Counted from the first letter of the stretch, positions 16,976-26,048 are shown. The stretch is DNA of 64,000 nucleotides from Bin87 sp965220505 (GCA_965220505.1 CBDCQE010000001.1:1736001-1800000), one strand, 5' to 3'. Notes: a model not told the origin generated them from the letters alone. A program made the numbers and translations.

Positions 16976-18172
16976 ATGCTGATCAAATCGCTGCACCTGA
17001 AAAACATCCTGTCGTTCAAGGACGCCAAGCTGGATCTTCAGCCTCTGAACGTGCTCATCGGCGCCAACGGTTCGGGCAAGTCGAACCTGATTGATGTGAT
17101 CGGACTGCTGAAAGCGGTACCCAGCGACATAGCCGGGTTTTTGCGCAGTAACGGACCTACCGACGACTGGATTTGGAAAGGGACGGGCTGGGAGGAAACG
17201 CCGTTTCACCTAGCCACGGTTAAGGCTGTGTTCGCGAATCCTGTATGGCCCTACCAGTACGAATCGCAAATCCTGGTGGGTAATAATCGTGTCCATTCCC
17301 TGACCGAGAGGCTCGACCTTGTTGAGATTGGTCAGAATAGTACAAAGTATGTACGGCCCTTTTTCCAATCATCAAACGGAAGTGTGCGCCTTTGGCCGAC
17401 ACAGCCTAGTGGCACCCTTGCCGACTATGGCGACGAACCCGTAAAGATCGATATTCGACGCGGCCAGTCGGTGTTGAGCGAGATACGCAATCCGGCTGAA
17501 TATCCAGCACTCGCCGAAACCTCCCGTATGCTCTCCGCAATAAGAGTTTATCGCGGTTGGGAAGTTGGCCGCGACAGCCCGGTGCGTCGTCCCCAGCGCA
17601 CTGATGGCGACCCTAATTTTCTGGAGGAGGATTTCAGCAACCTGGCCCTGGTGGTAAACGACCTGCTCAGCCGCCGGCTGGAACCTTCCCTGGACTCCTA
17701 CCTCCAGCGGTTCTACGAGTCCTACGAAAGCCTGCACCCACGCATCTTCGGGAACACCATCGAGCTGATCGTCAACGAAACCGGCATGTCCAGCGCGCTG
17801 CCGGCCTCCCGATTGTCTGATGGAACCATCCGCTTCATCGCCCTGCTCGCGATCCTGTGCCATCCCAACCCGCCGCCGCTCATCTGCATCGAAGAGCCGG
17901 AAATTGCCATGCACCCCGACTCGCAGGACCTGGTGGTTCAACTGCTGAAAAGAGCGTCGGAGCGAACCCAACTGATAGTAACCACCCATTCGCCCTGGTT
18001 GATTGACCGCTTGTCTGCCACACCCGACCACGTGGTGGTATGCGAGCGGGACCGGCACCCTGCAGATGGCACCAAGTTTAAGCGCTTCACTCGCAAAGAG
18101 CTGGACGATTGGCTGGAAGACCAGCCCCTCGGCGAGGTATGGATGGCTGGAGCAATGGGCGGGGTGCGGTGA
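16976..18172 (+). CDS. AAA/ABC-type ATPase of the AAA15/AAA21 group
   Basis: A 398-residue SMC/RecF-like ATPase. Opens MLIKSLHLKNILSFKD; Walker A GANGSGKS at residues 29-36; signature LSDG at about 280; Walker B ICIEEPEIAMHPD with Glu306/Glu307; H-loop THSPWLID near 345. There is no long coiled coil. The partner gene 8 bases downstream encodes a DUF4276 protein. ATPase plus a TOPRIM-type small protein is the layout of several antiphage systems (for example PARIS, which uses DUF4435). Start ATG 16976 follows a GGAGG. Confidence 0.87.
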   Translation: MLIKSLHLKNILSFKDAKLDLQPLNVLIGANGSGKSNLIDVIGLLKAVPSDIAGFLRSNGPTDDWIWKGTGWEETPFHLATVKAVFANPVWPYQYESQILVGNNRVHSLTERLDLVEIGQNSTKYVRPFFQSSNGSVRLWPTQPSGTLADYGDEPVKIDIRRGQSVLSEIRNPAEYPALAETSRMLSAIRVYRGWEVGRDSPVRRPQRTDGDPNFLEEDFSNLALVVNDLLSRRLEPSLDSYLQRFYESYESLHPRIFGNTIELIVNETGMSSALPASRLSDGTIRFIALLAILCHPNPPPLICIEEPEIAMHPDSQDLVVQLLKRASERTQLIVTTHSPWLIDRLSATPDHVVVCERDRHPADGTKFKRFTRKELDDWLEDQPLGEVWMAGAMGGVR

Positions 18173-18179
18173 TTTCTGG

Positions 18180-18725
18180 ATGAACGTGTACTTGGAAGGC
18201 GGCAACCACTTGCGCGTCCCAATGCGGGGATTCCTCCGTAGAGCCGTCGGTGACAACATCAACCTGGACGTTAGACCGTGCCGGGATCGTGGCAGGGCGA
18301 TCCGATTATTCAGTCAAACGCAGTCATCAGAATCGTTGTTGTTAATCGACTCAGACGGCGCGGATTTGAACTCGCTAAGACAGGACGTGCTAACCAGGAC
18401 TAATTCCCTCAATGCACGCGAGCGGTCTTTCTTCATGGTCCAACTCATGGAAGCGTGGTTCCTGGCTGACCGTGAATGCCTTGCTTCTTACTATGGTGCG
18501 TCATTTCGTGCCGGCCGACTGCCCGGCAATCAACCGGAAGCTGTCGCGAAAAATGATGTGCTGGACAGACTGCGGCAAGCAACCCAAGACACACCCAAAG
18601 GCGCGTATCACAAGACGGACCATTCACCGGATCTATTGCATATGCTGAACCCCTCGGCTGTCTACAACGCCTGTCCCAATTTTGCCCGGCTCATCGACCA
18701 CCTCCGCGACCAGCGTGTCGGCTGA
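18180..18725 (+). CDS. DUF4276 family protein, TOPRIM-like partner of the ATPase
   Basis: A 181-residue protein. MNVYLEGG (Glu near the N-terminus) and SLLLIDSDGAD (acidic DxD near residue 60) are placed like the Glu and DxD of TOPRIM folds. The central 'FMVQLMEAWFLADRECLASYYG' and 'KGAYHKTDHSPDLL' blocks are the hallmarks of DUF4276. Its coupling to the ATPase at 16976 (7-base gap) and its nuclease-like acidic residues make it the likely effector. Defence function is inferred. Confidence 0.8.
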   Translation: MNVYLEGGNHLRVPMRGFLRRAVGDNINLDVRPCRDRGRAIRLFSQTQSSESLLLIDSDGADLNSLRQDVLTRTNSLNARERSFFMVQLMEAWFLADRECLASYYGASFRAGRLPGNQPEAVAKNDVLDRLRQATQDTPKGAYHKTDHSPDLLHMLNPSAVYNACPNFARLIDHLRDQRVG

Positions 18726-18747
18726 CCGTTACCGCTCCCGTCAGTCG

Positions 18748-18777
18748 TTGACGCTGTTTGCGGCCGTCCCCTACAAT
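18748..18777 (+). promoter_or_regulatory. Sigma-70-type promoter for alaS
   Basis: TTGACG (18748-18753), 18-base spacer, TACAAT (18772-18777), giving a leader of about 55 bases before ATG 18837. No T-box features (specifier loop, T-box sequence, terminator) can be seen in that short leader. Confidence 0.65.
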
Positions 18778-18836
18778 CGGTTGCGTCCCCCGACGGCCTA
18801 TCTTCGCAACCAAATTTACGGGAGTCGTAACCTCGT

Positions 18837-21575
18837 ATGAACACGGACGGCGACAGCATTCGCAGTTCCTTCGCTCAATTCTTTGAAGAACGCGGGCACC
18901 AGTACATGCCCTCCGCTTCCCTCATTCCGGCCGGTGACCCGACCCTGCTCTTCACCTCAGCCGGAATGGTGCCATTCAAGCCCTTCTTCATGGGCGAGCA
19001 GACCCCTCCCCGTCGCCGTCTCACCAGTTGCCAGAAGTCCTTCCGCACCACCGACATCGACGAGGTAGGTGATCACAAGCACCTGACCTTCTTCGAGATG
19101 CTGGGCAATTTCAGCATCGGCGACTACTTCAAGAAGGATGCCGTGGCCTTCGCGTGGGACTTGTGCACCAGTCTCTTCGGCCTGGAACCGGAGCGCATGT
19201 ATGTCACCGTCCACCTGGACGACGACGAGGCTTACGATCTGTGGCTCAATGACATCGGCGTGCCGCCGGAGCGAATTTACCGCTACGGCAACAGCGACAA
19301 CTGGTGGGGTCCGGCCGGCTTGGAAGGACCCACCGGCCCCTGCTCCGAACTTCATTACGACGGCGGAGCCGAAAAGGGGCGTGGCCAACACCGCGTCACC
19401 GACGAAATGATGCCCCCCGACGAGCTCACTGCCATGCTCAGGATAGAGGCCGAGGACGGCCCCGCTGCCGACCCGGGCGGCTGCCATCCCAACTGCGACT
19501 GCGAGCGGTTCGTGGAGTTGTGGAACCTGGTTTTCATGCAGTATTACCAGGACCTCGACGGCGTCCGCACACCCCTGCCCGCTCCCAGCGTCGACACCGG
19601 CATGGGCCTCGAGCGCGCCGCCGCCGTCCTGCAGGGCAAGCCCAACGTCTACGAGACCGACCTCTTTCGCCCCATTATCGACGCCGTTTGCAATCTCACG
19701 GGCCACGAATACGGTTCAGACCAGGACACCGATTACGCCATCCGCGTCGTTGCCGAGCACGCCCGCGCCGCATCGTTCCTCATCAGTGACGGCGTCGTCC
19801 CGTCCAACAGCGACCGTGGCTACGTCCTCCGCCGCATCATCCGGCGCGCCATCCGCTACGGGCGCCAGCTCGGCCTGGACCGCCCTTTCATGACCGAAGT
19901 GTCCGACGCCGTGATTGCGCGTTTCGCTTCAGCCTACCCCGCCCTCTCGGAAAACGAGGGATTCATCCGCCGCGTCGTCGGTCTTGAGGAAACCCAGTTC
20001 CTGGACAACATTCGCCAGGGCATGCCCCTGCTTGAGGATGTCCTGGCGTCATCCAAATCCGACGGCATCATCGCCGGCGCCGTGGTATTCGAACTGTACG
20101 ACACCTACGGGTTCCCTCCCGAGTTGGTGGACGAGATCGGCCGCCGGGAGTACGGTTTGGCCGTCGATATGGACGGCTTCAACGCCGAGATGGAAGCCAA
20201 GCGCGAGCGCGACCGAGCCGGGCACCAGGTCACCGGCAGCATGGAAATCGTCACCGCATATGAGAACCTGGGGGCCGGACGAACCTCTTTCGATGGTTAT
20301 CAGAACACGACCATAGACACGCACGTCCTCGGCATCCTGCGCGACGGTGAGGCAGTGGGACACGCCACACGAGGCCAGCATGTCGAGATCGTCCTGGCCG
20401 AAACCTGCTTCTACGCCGAGGGCGGCGGACAGGTGGGTGACCAAGGCACCATCACCGGTCCCAGCGGCTACGTGCGTATCGAAGACACCCAGAGTCCGGT
20501 GGCCGGCCTCATCGTGCACCGCGGGTTGGTCGCGGAAGGCGATATTGCGCTGGGCGAAGCGGTGACCGCCCGGGTGGAAACCGAACGCCGCCTGGACGCA
20601 TCCCGCAACCACAGCGGCACCCACCTTCTCCACGCCGCGCTACGGTCGGTACTGGGACCCCACGTTCGCCAGGCCGGTTCGCTGTGCGCCCCCGGCCGGC
20701 TGCGCTTCGACTTCAACCACGTCGGCGCCATGACCCAGGACGAGCAATTGGACGTCCAAAGCCTGGCCAACCGCAAGATACGCGAGAACCTTTCTATCAC
20801 AGCCCGCGAAACCACCTACACGGACGCGGTGCGCGATGGTGCCCTGGCCTTCTTCGGCGACCGTTACGGTGACGTGGTTCGGGTGGTGCGCATGGGACAC
20901 CATGACGACCACGACGAGCCGTTCAGCTTCGAGGTCTGCGGCGGCACCCACGTTCACGCCACCGGCGAGGTCGGCACGCTGGTCGTGCTGGGAGAATCCA
21001 GCATCGGCGGCGGCATGCGGCGCATTGAAGCCATGACCGGCCGGGCTGCTGAAGAACTGTTTGTGCAGCAGGCGGCTACCCTGGAGGCCATCTCTCGTAA
21101 ACTCCAGGCGCCCGTTGCCGATCTTGAGGCCCGGCTGGATGCCTACATGGCCGACACCGACGTTCTGCGCCGGCGCCTGGCCGATGCCGAACGGGCCAGC
21201 CTGCGTTCGGAAGCAGAGTCTTTGCTCGACCGCACTCGCGACATCGAGGGTGTGAAACTGGTCGCCGGTGTGACCTCCGCGCACAACGTTGAAGCCATGC
21301 GCGAGATGGGGGACTTCCTCAAGCAGAAACTGGAGAATGTAGTGATCGCCCTCGGAGCGGTGATCGATGGCTCGCCGATGATCGTCACCATGGTCACGCC
21401 GGACCTGGTTGGCCGCGGTCTCCACGCGGGTCACATCGCCCGGGACGCCGCCAAGTTGATGGGCGGAGGCGGCGGTGGCCGTCCAGAGACCGCCCAGGCC
21501 GGAGGACGCCAACCGGAACGCTTGGGCGCCGCCCTGGACAGCGTCGGCAACCTGGTGCGCGATGCTCTAAACTGA
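18837..21575 (+). CDS. alaS: Alanyl-tRNA synthetase
   Basis: A complete 912-residue class IIc synthetase that charges tRNA-Ala. Present are the N-terminal 'FFEERGHQYMPSASLIP' and 'LLFTSAGMVPFKPFF' active-site motifs, the editing domain zinc ligands 'NHSGTHLLHAALR' (HxxxH, near residue 590) and 'CGGTH' (near 700), and the C-terminal glycine-rich 'GGGGGGRPETAQAGG' of the C-Ala domain. Length is slightly above the E. coli enzyme. ruvX follows after an inserted toxin-antitoxin pair; alaS-ruvX adjacency is common in bacteria. Confidence 0.97.
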   Translation: MNTDGDSIRSSFAQFFEERGHQYMPSASLIPAGDPTLLFTSAGMVPFKPFFMGEQTPPRRRLTSCQKSFRTTDIDEVGDHKHLTFFEMLGNFSIGDYFKKDAVAFAWDLCTSLFGLEPERMYVTVHLDDDEAYDLWLNDIGVPPERIYRYGNSDNWWGPAGLEGPTGPCSELHYDGGAEKGRGQHRVTDEMMPPDELTAMLRIEAEDGPAADPGGCHPNCDCERFVELWNLVFMQYYQDLDGVRTPLPAPSVDTGMGLERAAAVLQGKPNVYETDLFRPIIDAVCNLTGHEYGSDQDTDYAIRVVAEHARAASFLISDGVVPSNSDRGYVLRRIIRRAIRYGRQLGLDRPFMTEVSDAVIARFASAYPALSENEGFIRRVVGLEETQFLDNIRQGMPLLEDVLASSKSDGIIAGAVVFELYDTYGFPPELVDEIGRREYGLAVDMDGFNAEMEAKRERDRAGHQVTGSMEIVTAYENLGAGRTSFDGYQNTTIDTHVLGILRDGEAVGHATRGQHVEIVLAETCFYAEGGGQVGDQGTITGPSGYVRIEDTQSPVAGLIVHRGLVAEGDIALGEAVTARVETERRLDASRNHSGTHLLHAALRSVLGPHVRQAGSLCAPGRLRFDFNHVGAMTQDEQLDVQSLANRKIRENLSITARETTYTDAVRDGALAFFGDRYGDVVRVVRMGHHDDHDEPFSFEVCGGTHVHATGEVGTLVVLGESSIGGGMRRIEAMTGRAAEELFVQQAATLEAISRKLQAPVADLEARLDAYMADTDVLRRRLADAERASLRSEAESLLDRTRDIEGVKLVAGVTSAHNVEAMREMGDFLKQKLENVVIALGAVIDGSPMIVTMVTPDLVGRGLHAGHIARDAAKLMGGGGGGRPETAQAGGRQPERLGAALDSVGNLVRDALN

Positions 21576-21602
21576 TAATCAAACTGGGCATCGGAGGATA
21601 TG

Positions 21603-21857
21603 ATGCGTATTTCCAAGAGGGGTCAAATAACCATACCCAAAGACTTGCGAGACCGTTTTGGGATGCACCCCGACGCGGAGGTTGAAATTACGGCAACCGA
21701 AGGCGGCCTGCTCATCCGCAAGCGAGTGAAGGGACAGCATCCGGTGGACGCTATTTATGGCATCCTGGGCAAAGGCGGAAGCACCGACGAGTATATGTCG
21801 GAAATTCGAGGCTATGACTACGCCGCGGAACTTCGTAGATATAACGACGGCAGCTGA
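21603..21857 (+). CDS. AbrB/MazE-type antitoxin
   Basis: An 84-residue SpoVT-AbrB DNA-binding protein: MRISKRGQITIPKDLRDRFGM is the swapped-hairpin motif, and the C-terminal tail (DEYMSEIRGYDYAAE) would bind the toxin. GGAGG at 21593-21597 gives better spacing to ATG 21603 than to ATG 21600. It overlaps the PIN gene that follows, the standard antitoxin-first order. Expected to repress its own promoter with the toxin as corepressor. Confidence 0.85.
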   Translation: MRISKRGQITIPKDLRDRFGMHPDAEVEITATEGGLLIRKRVKGQHPVDAIYGILGKGGSTDEYMSEIRGYDYAAELRRYNDGS

Positions 21858-22236
21858 CACCAACGTCTTGCTGGACATATTCCTCCCGGATGCAGCAACC
21901 AGCCAGGCATCAAGGGAACTACTTCGGACTGCCTACGACCGAGGCTCGTTGATCGTTTGCGATATTGTGTACGCGGAGTTGGTCCCACGTTTCGATAGCC
22001 GCGACGCCCTGGACGCGGCCTTGCGTTCCATCGGCGCAACGGTTTCACCGATAAACACGGACATCGCCTTTGCCGCCGGGCTGCGTTGGGGACAATACCG
22101 GCGCGCCGGTGGGCCCAGGACACGGCTTATTGCCGACTTTGTGATTGGCGCCCATGCCGTTGCTATTGCAGACACGTTCTTGACCAGAGACCGGGGATTC
22201 TATGCAACCTACTTCCCGGAGTTGCAAATCGGCTGA
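21814..22236 (+). CDS. PIN domain toxin, VapC-like
   Basis: A 140-residue PIN-fold ribonuclease. Acidic residues are in place: ADTNVLLDIF (Asp), YAELVPRF (Glu), IADFVIGAHA (Asp) and TRDRGFY (Asp). ATG 21814 lies inside the antitoxin gene; no other usable start precedes the first PIN strand, so the overlap of 44 bases is accepted. It forms a VapBC-type type II toxin-antitoxin module inserted between alaS and ruvX. Confidence 0.85.
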   Translation: MTTPRNFVDITTAADTNVLLDIFLPDAATSQASRELLRTAYDRGSLIVCDIVYAELVPRFDSRDALDAALRSIGATVSPINTDIAFAAGLRWGQYRRAGGPRTRLIADFVIGAHAVAIADTFLTRDRGFYATYFPELQIG

Positions 22237-22254
22237 CTTGCCGTTATAGAACGA

Positions 22255-22701
22255 TTGACCGTGTCTCCGCCCAAACCGTCGGACCTTGCCCGCGCCGGCC
22301 GCCTGCTGGCCCTGGACGTAGGCGACCGACGCATCGGACTGGCGGTGAGCATACCCCCGGGAGAGCTGATCCTGCCCGCCGGCTACCTGGAACGACGCAA
22401 TCGACGATCCGACATCGCCGCGATCTTGGAACAAGCCAGCCAGCGCGACGCAGTAGCCATCATCGCGGGCATGCCCTACGACGCCCATGGCCAATCCGGG
22501 GAGCAGGCTCGTAAAACCGCCACGCTGGTTCGCGCGCTGCAACGGGCCACCGATATACCCGTGCTGACCGTCGACGAATCGTTCAGCTCCAACGCTGCCG
22601 CCGACGACCTGCTGCAGTCCGGTCAGAGCCCGAGCCGCGACCCCGGTGCAGTGGATGCCGCCGCCGCGGTGACAATCCTGCGTCGTTTTCTCGCATCCTA
22701 G
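22255..22701 (+). CDS. ruvX: Putative Holliday junction resolvase / pre-16S rRNA nuclease
   Basis: A 148-residue YqgF/RuvX protein with the RNase H-like fold. Motifs: LLALDVGDRRIGLAVS (catalytic Asp and GxRRIGLA), GMPYDAHGQSGEQAR, and VDESFSS, ending DPGAVDAAAAVTIL (Asp). YqgF is essential in many bacteria for 16S rRNA 5' processing and resolves junctions in vitro. Start is a TTG at 22255 or the GTG at 22261; no clear ribosome site favours either. Confidence 0.85.
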   Translation: MTVSPPKPSDLARAGRLLALDVGDRRIGLAVSIPPGELILPAGYLERRNRRSDIAAILEQASQRDAVAIIAGMPYDAHGQSGEQARKTATLVRALQRATDIPVLTVDESFSSNAAADDLLQSGQSPSRDPGAVDAAAAVTILRRFLAS

Positions 22702-22765
22702 GCGTCATTCCCATCCCAACAGGCCGCTCTTCCGTCGGCATCCTAAATTCATACGGTCGCGCCGC

Positions 22766-22795
22766 TTGACGCACTGCGAACTTGCGTTCTATAAT
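22766..22795 (+). promoter_or_regulatory. Strong sigma-70-type promoter for the Cys-cluster HTH gene
   Basis: TTGACG (22766-22771), 18-base spacer, TATAAT (22790-22795), start of transcription expected near 22802, 30 bases before ATG 22832. The match to consensus is among the best in the window. Confidence 0.7.
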
Positions 22796-22831
22796 GCCGA
22801 GGTATTTAGAACGTCCGTTTCGAGGTGGCTT

Positions 22832-23200
22832 ATGTTCGCCATGAACGCCGTGGCATCCAAGCAGCGTCAAATCGCCGAGCCGAGATTCGACCACTACGAG
22901 GATACCGGGTGTGAGGTCGCCTCCACCTGTTTCGACTGTCCGTTACCCCGCTGCAAGTTCGACGACATGGAGTGGTTTTACAAATACCGTCGCTTGGGGC
23001 GGTATCTGCACATGGCCTCGGTGATACACAGCGAAGGTCTCACTGTCCCGGAAGCAGCAGAACGATTCTCCGTTACCGAGCGGACCGTGTTTCGAGTCTT
23101 GCGCCGTTGCCGCGATGCCATGCGGGAACTGACACCAGCCGAAGCCGCCGTGTTCGCCAGTCTGGCGGTATGGCCGCCCCGAACGAAGCGAGCCAACTGA
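22832..23200 (+). CDS. HTH protein with N-terminal cysteine cluster
   Basis: A 122-residue protein. Residues about 25-42 carry CEVASTCFDCPLPRCKFDD, a C-x5-C-x2-C-x4-C cluster likely to bind zinc or an iron-sulfur centre. Residues about 60-95 form a helix-turn-helix (GLTVPEAAERFSVTERTVFRVLRRC). Proteins of this form recur in Chloroflexota genomes as short transcription-factor-like genes. It is coupled (TGATG) to the next gene. Confidence 0.65.
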   Translation: MFAMNAVASKQRQIAEPRFDHYEDTGCEVASTCFDCPLPRCKFDDMEWFYKYRRLGRYLHMASVIHSEGLTVPEAAERFSVTERTVFRVLRRCRDAMRELTPAEAAVFASLAVWPPRTKRAN

Positions 23201-23594
23201 TGACCGAAGACAGACCCAACACCGCACTGTGGCGGTTCTTCGACGGTGCAGCGTCAGTCAGCGCCAGTAGTTGCTATCGGTCGCTGTCAACGCCTGTGCC
23301 TTCTGCAACGGGCTTCCCCTGTTGGGCTACCTCGCGGCACTGACCAATCGGGATGACGGGATTATAATAACGGCAACGCTGCTGCTGTTCCCCACCACCG
23401 CAGCGCTCTATGGAGTTTTCAAAATGTTCTTCGCAGCCAAAGAAGCCGCCGAACGCAAAGCCCGGGAACGCCAGCGCCAAGCCCGGGAAGAAGGGATCCA
23501 GGAGGAGCGCAAGCGGATCGGTCGAATCCTGCGAGAGCAGGGCGTGGCACTCACCCCGGAACTCGCCAGAAGGCTCGCTGGCGACGACGAATAA
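23200..23594 (+). pseudogene. Frameshifted small membrane/coiled-coil gene
   Basis: ATG 23200 overlaps the upstream stop and starts MTEDRPNTALWRFFDGAAS, but that frame ends at 23343. The other frame (from a weak TTG at 23271) continues as a hydrophobic segment (GIIITATLLLFPTTAALYGVF), a charged coil (EERKRIGRILREQG) and LTPELARRL. Together they look like one gene of the 'short N-terminus, two membrane helices, basic coiled tail, LTPE' type. The frames switch near 23255-23275, so this is either a frameshift or a sequencing error. Confidence 0.5.
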
Positions 23595-23600
23595 CCCAGT

Positions 23601-24776
23601 CTAACCCCGGGGCAGCCCTAGGCCGCGGCCGGCCACGATTCCCCGCTGCACTTCCGAGGTGCCGCCGGCGATCTTGTGGGAAAAGCTGATCATCCAGTTT
23701 TCGGGCAGGCGGCCATTCAGCGGAGCCCGCTTCTCCCCACGTCCCAGCGCTCCATCGAGGCCCGCCACTTCCAGCACACTGTTGGCGGACCGGTGCAGCG
23801 TTTCGCTCCCGAAAGCCTTGCTCATCGACGCTTCCTTGTTCGGTACCAGGCCTTCTCCCTGCATCCACGCCACGTTGTAGGCCATCAGGCGCGCCACCTC
23901 GCACTCCACGTACCGGTCGGCCAGCAGGTTTCTCACCCAGGGCTGTTGCGTAACCTTGACGCCGTTGCGGGAGACTTTTCCCGCGTACTCCCGCGTGTCA
24001 TCCAGCAGCCGCCGCGCGATGGCAGAGTAATCGATACCCGAACGCTCGAAGTCCAGCAGGGTCACCGCCACGTACCACCCGCGGTTCTCCTCGCCCACCA
24101 CATTGCTGCTAGGCACACGCACGTTGTCGAAAATCACCTGGTTGAACTCGTGCCCACCGGCCATGTTGACCACCGGACGCACCTCGACACCGGGCGTCTT
24201 CATGTCGACCAGGATGAAACTGATCCCCCGGTGCCGGGGCGCCTCCGGGTCGGTTCGCGCCAGGCACATGATCCAGTCGGAATGGTGCGCCAGCGTAGTC
24301 CAGATCTTGGATCCGTTGATCACGTACTCGTCGCCGTCACGCACGGCCCTGGTGCTCAGCGATGCCAAATCGGATCCTGACTCGGGCTCGCTGTAGCCCT
24401 GGCACCACTGGATTTCGCCGCGGGCAATGGGAGGCAGATGGGTCTGCTTCTGTTCCTCGCTCCCGTGGATCATCAATGTGGGCCCCAGCATCCGGACGCC
24501 AAAGATGTCCCTACCCGGCGCCCTGAGGTAGGCCAACTCTTCGTTGTAAATCGCCGACTGCACGGGTGACGCGTCCTGCCCGCCGTATTCCTCCGGCCAG
24601 TGCATCGTCAACCAGCCGCGCTCGGCCAGCCGACCGCGGAGGTGCATGGTGAAGTCCCAATCGTATTCCTCCGGCCAGCGTCCCCCGCCTTCCCAATCTG
24701 CAGGCAATTCCGACTGAATGAACTGGCGCAGTTCGCCTCGGAAATGATCGTCTTCCGGAGTGAAGCGGTACTCCAA
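23601..24776 (-). CDS. Acyl-CoA dehydrogenase
   Basis: A 391-residue flavoenzyme of the ACAD family, which introduces an alpha-beta double bond in acyl-CoAs. It carries the CQGYSEPESGSDLASL (FAD-binding) and KIWTTLAHHSDWIMCLART motifs and the C-terminal GRLPENWMISFSHKIAGGTSEVQRGIVAGRGLGL. The TTG at 24774-24776 with GGGAGG is the best start. FAD is bound near the middle; a dedicated ETF is not in the window. Enoyl-CoA hydratase and MaoC-like genes elsewhere in the window fit fatty- or aromatic-acyl beta-oxidation. Confidence 0.93.
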   Translation of the reverse strand: MEYRFTPEDDHFRGELRQFIQSELPADWEGGGRWPEEYDWDFTMHLRGRLAERGWLTMHWPEEYGGQDASPVQSAIYNEELAYLRAPGRDIFGVRMLGPTLMIHGSEEQKQTHLPPIARGEIQWCQGYSEPESGSDLASLSTRAVRDGDEYVINGSKIWTTLAHHSDWIMCLARTDPEAPRHRGISFILVDMKTPGVEVRPVVNMAGGHEFNQVIFDNVRVPSSNVVGEENRGWYVAVTLLDFERSGIDYSAIARRLLDDTREYAGKVSRNGVKVTQQPWVRNLLADRYVECEVARLMAYNVAWMQGEGLVPNKEASMSKAFGSETLHRSANSVLEVAGLDGALGRGEKRAPLNGRLPENWMISFSHKIAGGTSEVQRGIVAGRGLGLPRG

Positions 24777-24828
24777 ACCATGCCTCCCGCACAATCAGAT
24801 AACCGTGTTGATCAGCTTCCGTTGGTCG

Positions 24829-25065
24829 TCAAGCGTCCACGGCAACGCATGTGACGGTTCGCACGACCCCGACCACCGTGTGGATCTTCTCGGTGACCAA
24901 CCCTCCGACCACGGACATATCCTCCCCGGAAATCACCGCGATGATGTCGTAAGGGCCCGTGACCACATCCACCGACTCGATGCCGTCCAGGTCTCGCAAT
25001 GTGGTGGCTACGTCTCTGGTCCGCCCAACGGCGGTTTCAACCAGCAAAAAGGCTTTCGTTGCCAT
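24829..25065 (-). CDS. Lrp/AsnC-type ligand-binding (RAM) domain protein
   Basis: A 78-residue stand-alone RAM (Lrp/AsnC C-terminal) domain: MATKAFLLVETAVGRTRDV, IESVDVVTGPYDIIAVI, with no DNA-binding domain. Such proteins bind small metabolites, often amino acids, and form oligomers. GGAGACGTC precedes ATG. It lies 52 bases upstream of the acyl-CoA dehydrogenase gene and could regulate by partner interaction only. Confidence 0.8.
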   Translation of the reverse strand: MATKAFLLVETAVGRTRDVATTLRDLDGIESVDVVTGPYDIIAVISGEDMSVVGGLVTEKIHTVVGVVRTVTCVAVDA

Positions 25066-25175
25066 GATTTGACGTCTCCTGTTCCAAGGGTGAAGCGGAG
25101 CGAGCCGTAGCCCTGCCGCGTGCGCCGGGCAATTCTACGGTGGCCCCATGGGAGTGTCAATTGAACCCGTCTGCG

Positions 25176-26048
25176 CTACAAATCGTCCGCCAACCGCCGT
25201 ACCAGGTCCACAGCTGCTTGCCGGGTGTCGTCGCGTTTCAGCGCATACTCCAGCGATGCTCTGAGCAATCCCAGCGGATTGCCGCCGTCGTAGCGCGTTC
25301 CTTCGAACTCGCAGGCATAAACGGTTACGTCTTCCATCAACAGCGCCAAACCGTCGGTCAACTGGATTTCGCCTCTGGCTCCCGGTGGCGTCCTTTCGAG
25401 ACAGTCAAAAACCTGAGCCGGCAGCAGGTACCGTCCCACGATGGACAGGTTCGACGGCGCCGTCCCTGCCGGCGGCTTTTCCACCATCCCTCGTACCCGG
25501 TGCCGACCCTCTCCAGCCGGTTCCGAATCAACCACGCCGTAGTTCTGCACCAGTTCCCACGGTACGCGCTCCACCGCTACCGCCGCGGCGCCGTCTTCCC
25601 CGGTGACGGCGGCCATCATCTGCGAAAGCACGCCCGGCGAGTGGTCGACTATGTCGTCCGGCAAAATCACGGCGAACGGTTCATTGCCCACCGCCTCGCG
25701 CGCCGTGAGCACGGCGTGACCCAAGCCCAACGGTTCGTGCTGGATCACAAATGACACGTCGGCCAGGTTGGCTCCGGATCGCACCTTCTGCAGGAGCTGC
25801 GCATCTTCGGCCAGTCGCTCTTCGAGATCGGGTCGAGGCCGGAAATACTCACCGATTCCTTCCTTGCCCGGGGACGTGACGACGATGACTTCGGTAATCC
25901 CCGCTTCGGCTGCCTCCTCCACCACGTACTGCAACATGGGCCGGTCGAGTATCGGCAGCAATTCCTTTGGCACGGATCGAGTCACCGGCAAGAACCTGGT
26001 GCCGAGACCCGCTGCCGGGATGACCGCTTTTCGAACGGTGGCGCACAT
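25176..26048 (-). CDS. galU: UTP-glucose-1-phosphate uridylyltransferase
   Basis: A 290-residue GalU. The nucleotidyl motif KAVIPAAGLGTRFLPVTRSVPKELLPI, the VILPDDI motif, and MVEKPP and GRYLLP are all present. It makes UDP-glucose from glucose-1-phosphate and UTP, feeding the UDP-glucose dehydrogenase at the left edge. I use ATG 26048; a GTG two codons earlier (26054) is also possible. Confidence 0.93.
   Translation of the reverse strand: MCATVRKAVIPAAGLGTRFLPVTRSVPKELLPILDRPMLQYVVEEAAEAGITEVIVVTSPGKEGIGEYFRPRPDLEERLAEDAQLLQKVRSGANLADVSFVIQHEPLGLGHAVLTAREAVGNEPFAVILPDDIVDHSPGVLSQMMAAVTGEDGAAAVAVERVPWELVQNYGVVDSEPAGEGRHRVRGMVEKPPAGTAPSNLSIVGRYLLPAQVFDCLERTPPGARGEIQLTDGLALLMEDVTVYACEFEGTRYDGGNPLGLLRASLEYALKRDDTRQAAVDLVRRLADDL

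Noticed and set aside
18778..18836. T-box leader of alaS
   Set aside because: The leader is only about 55 bases and lacks stem I, the specifier loop and the T-box sequence.
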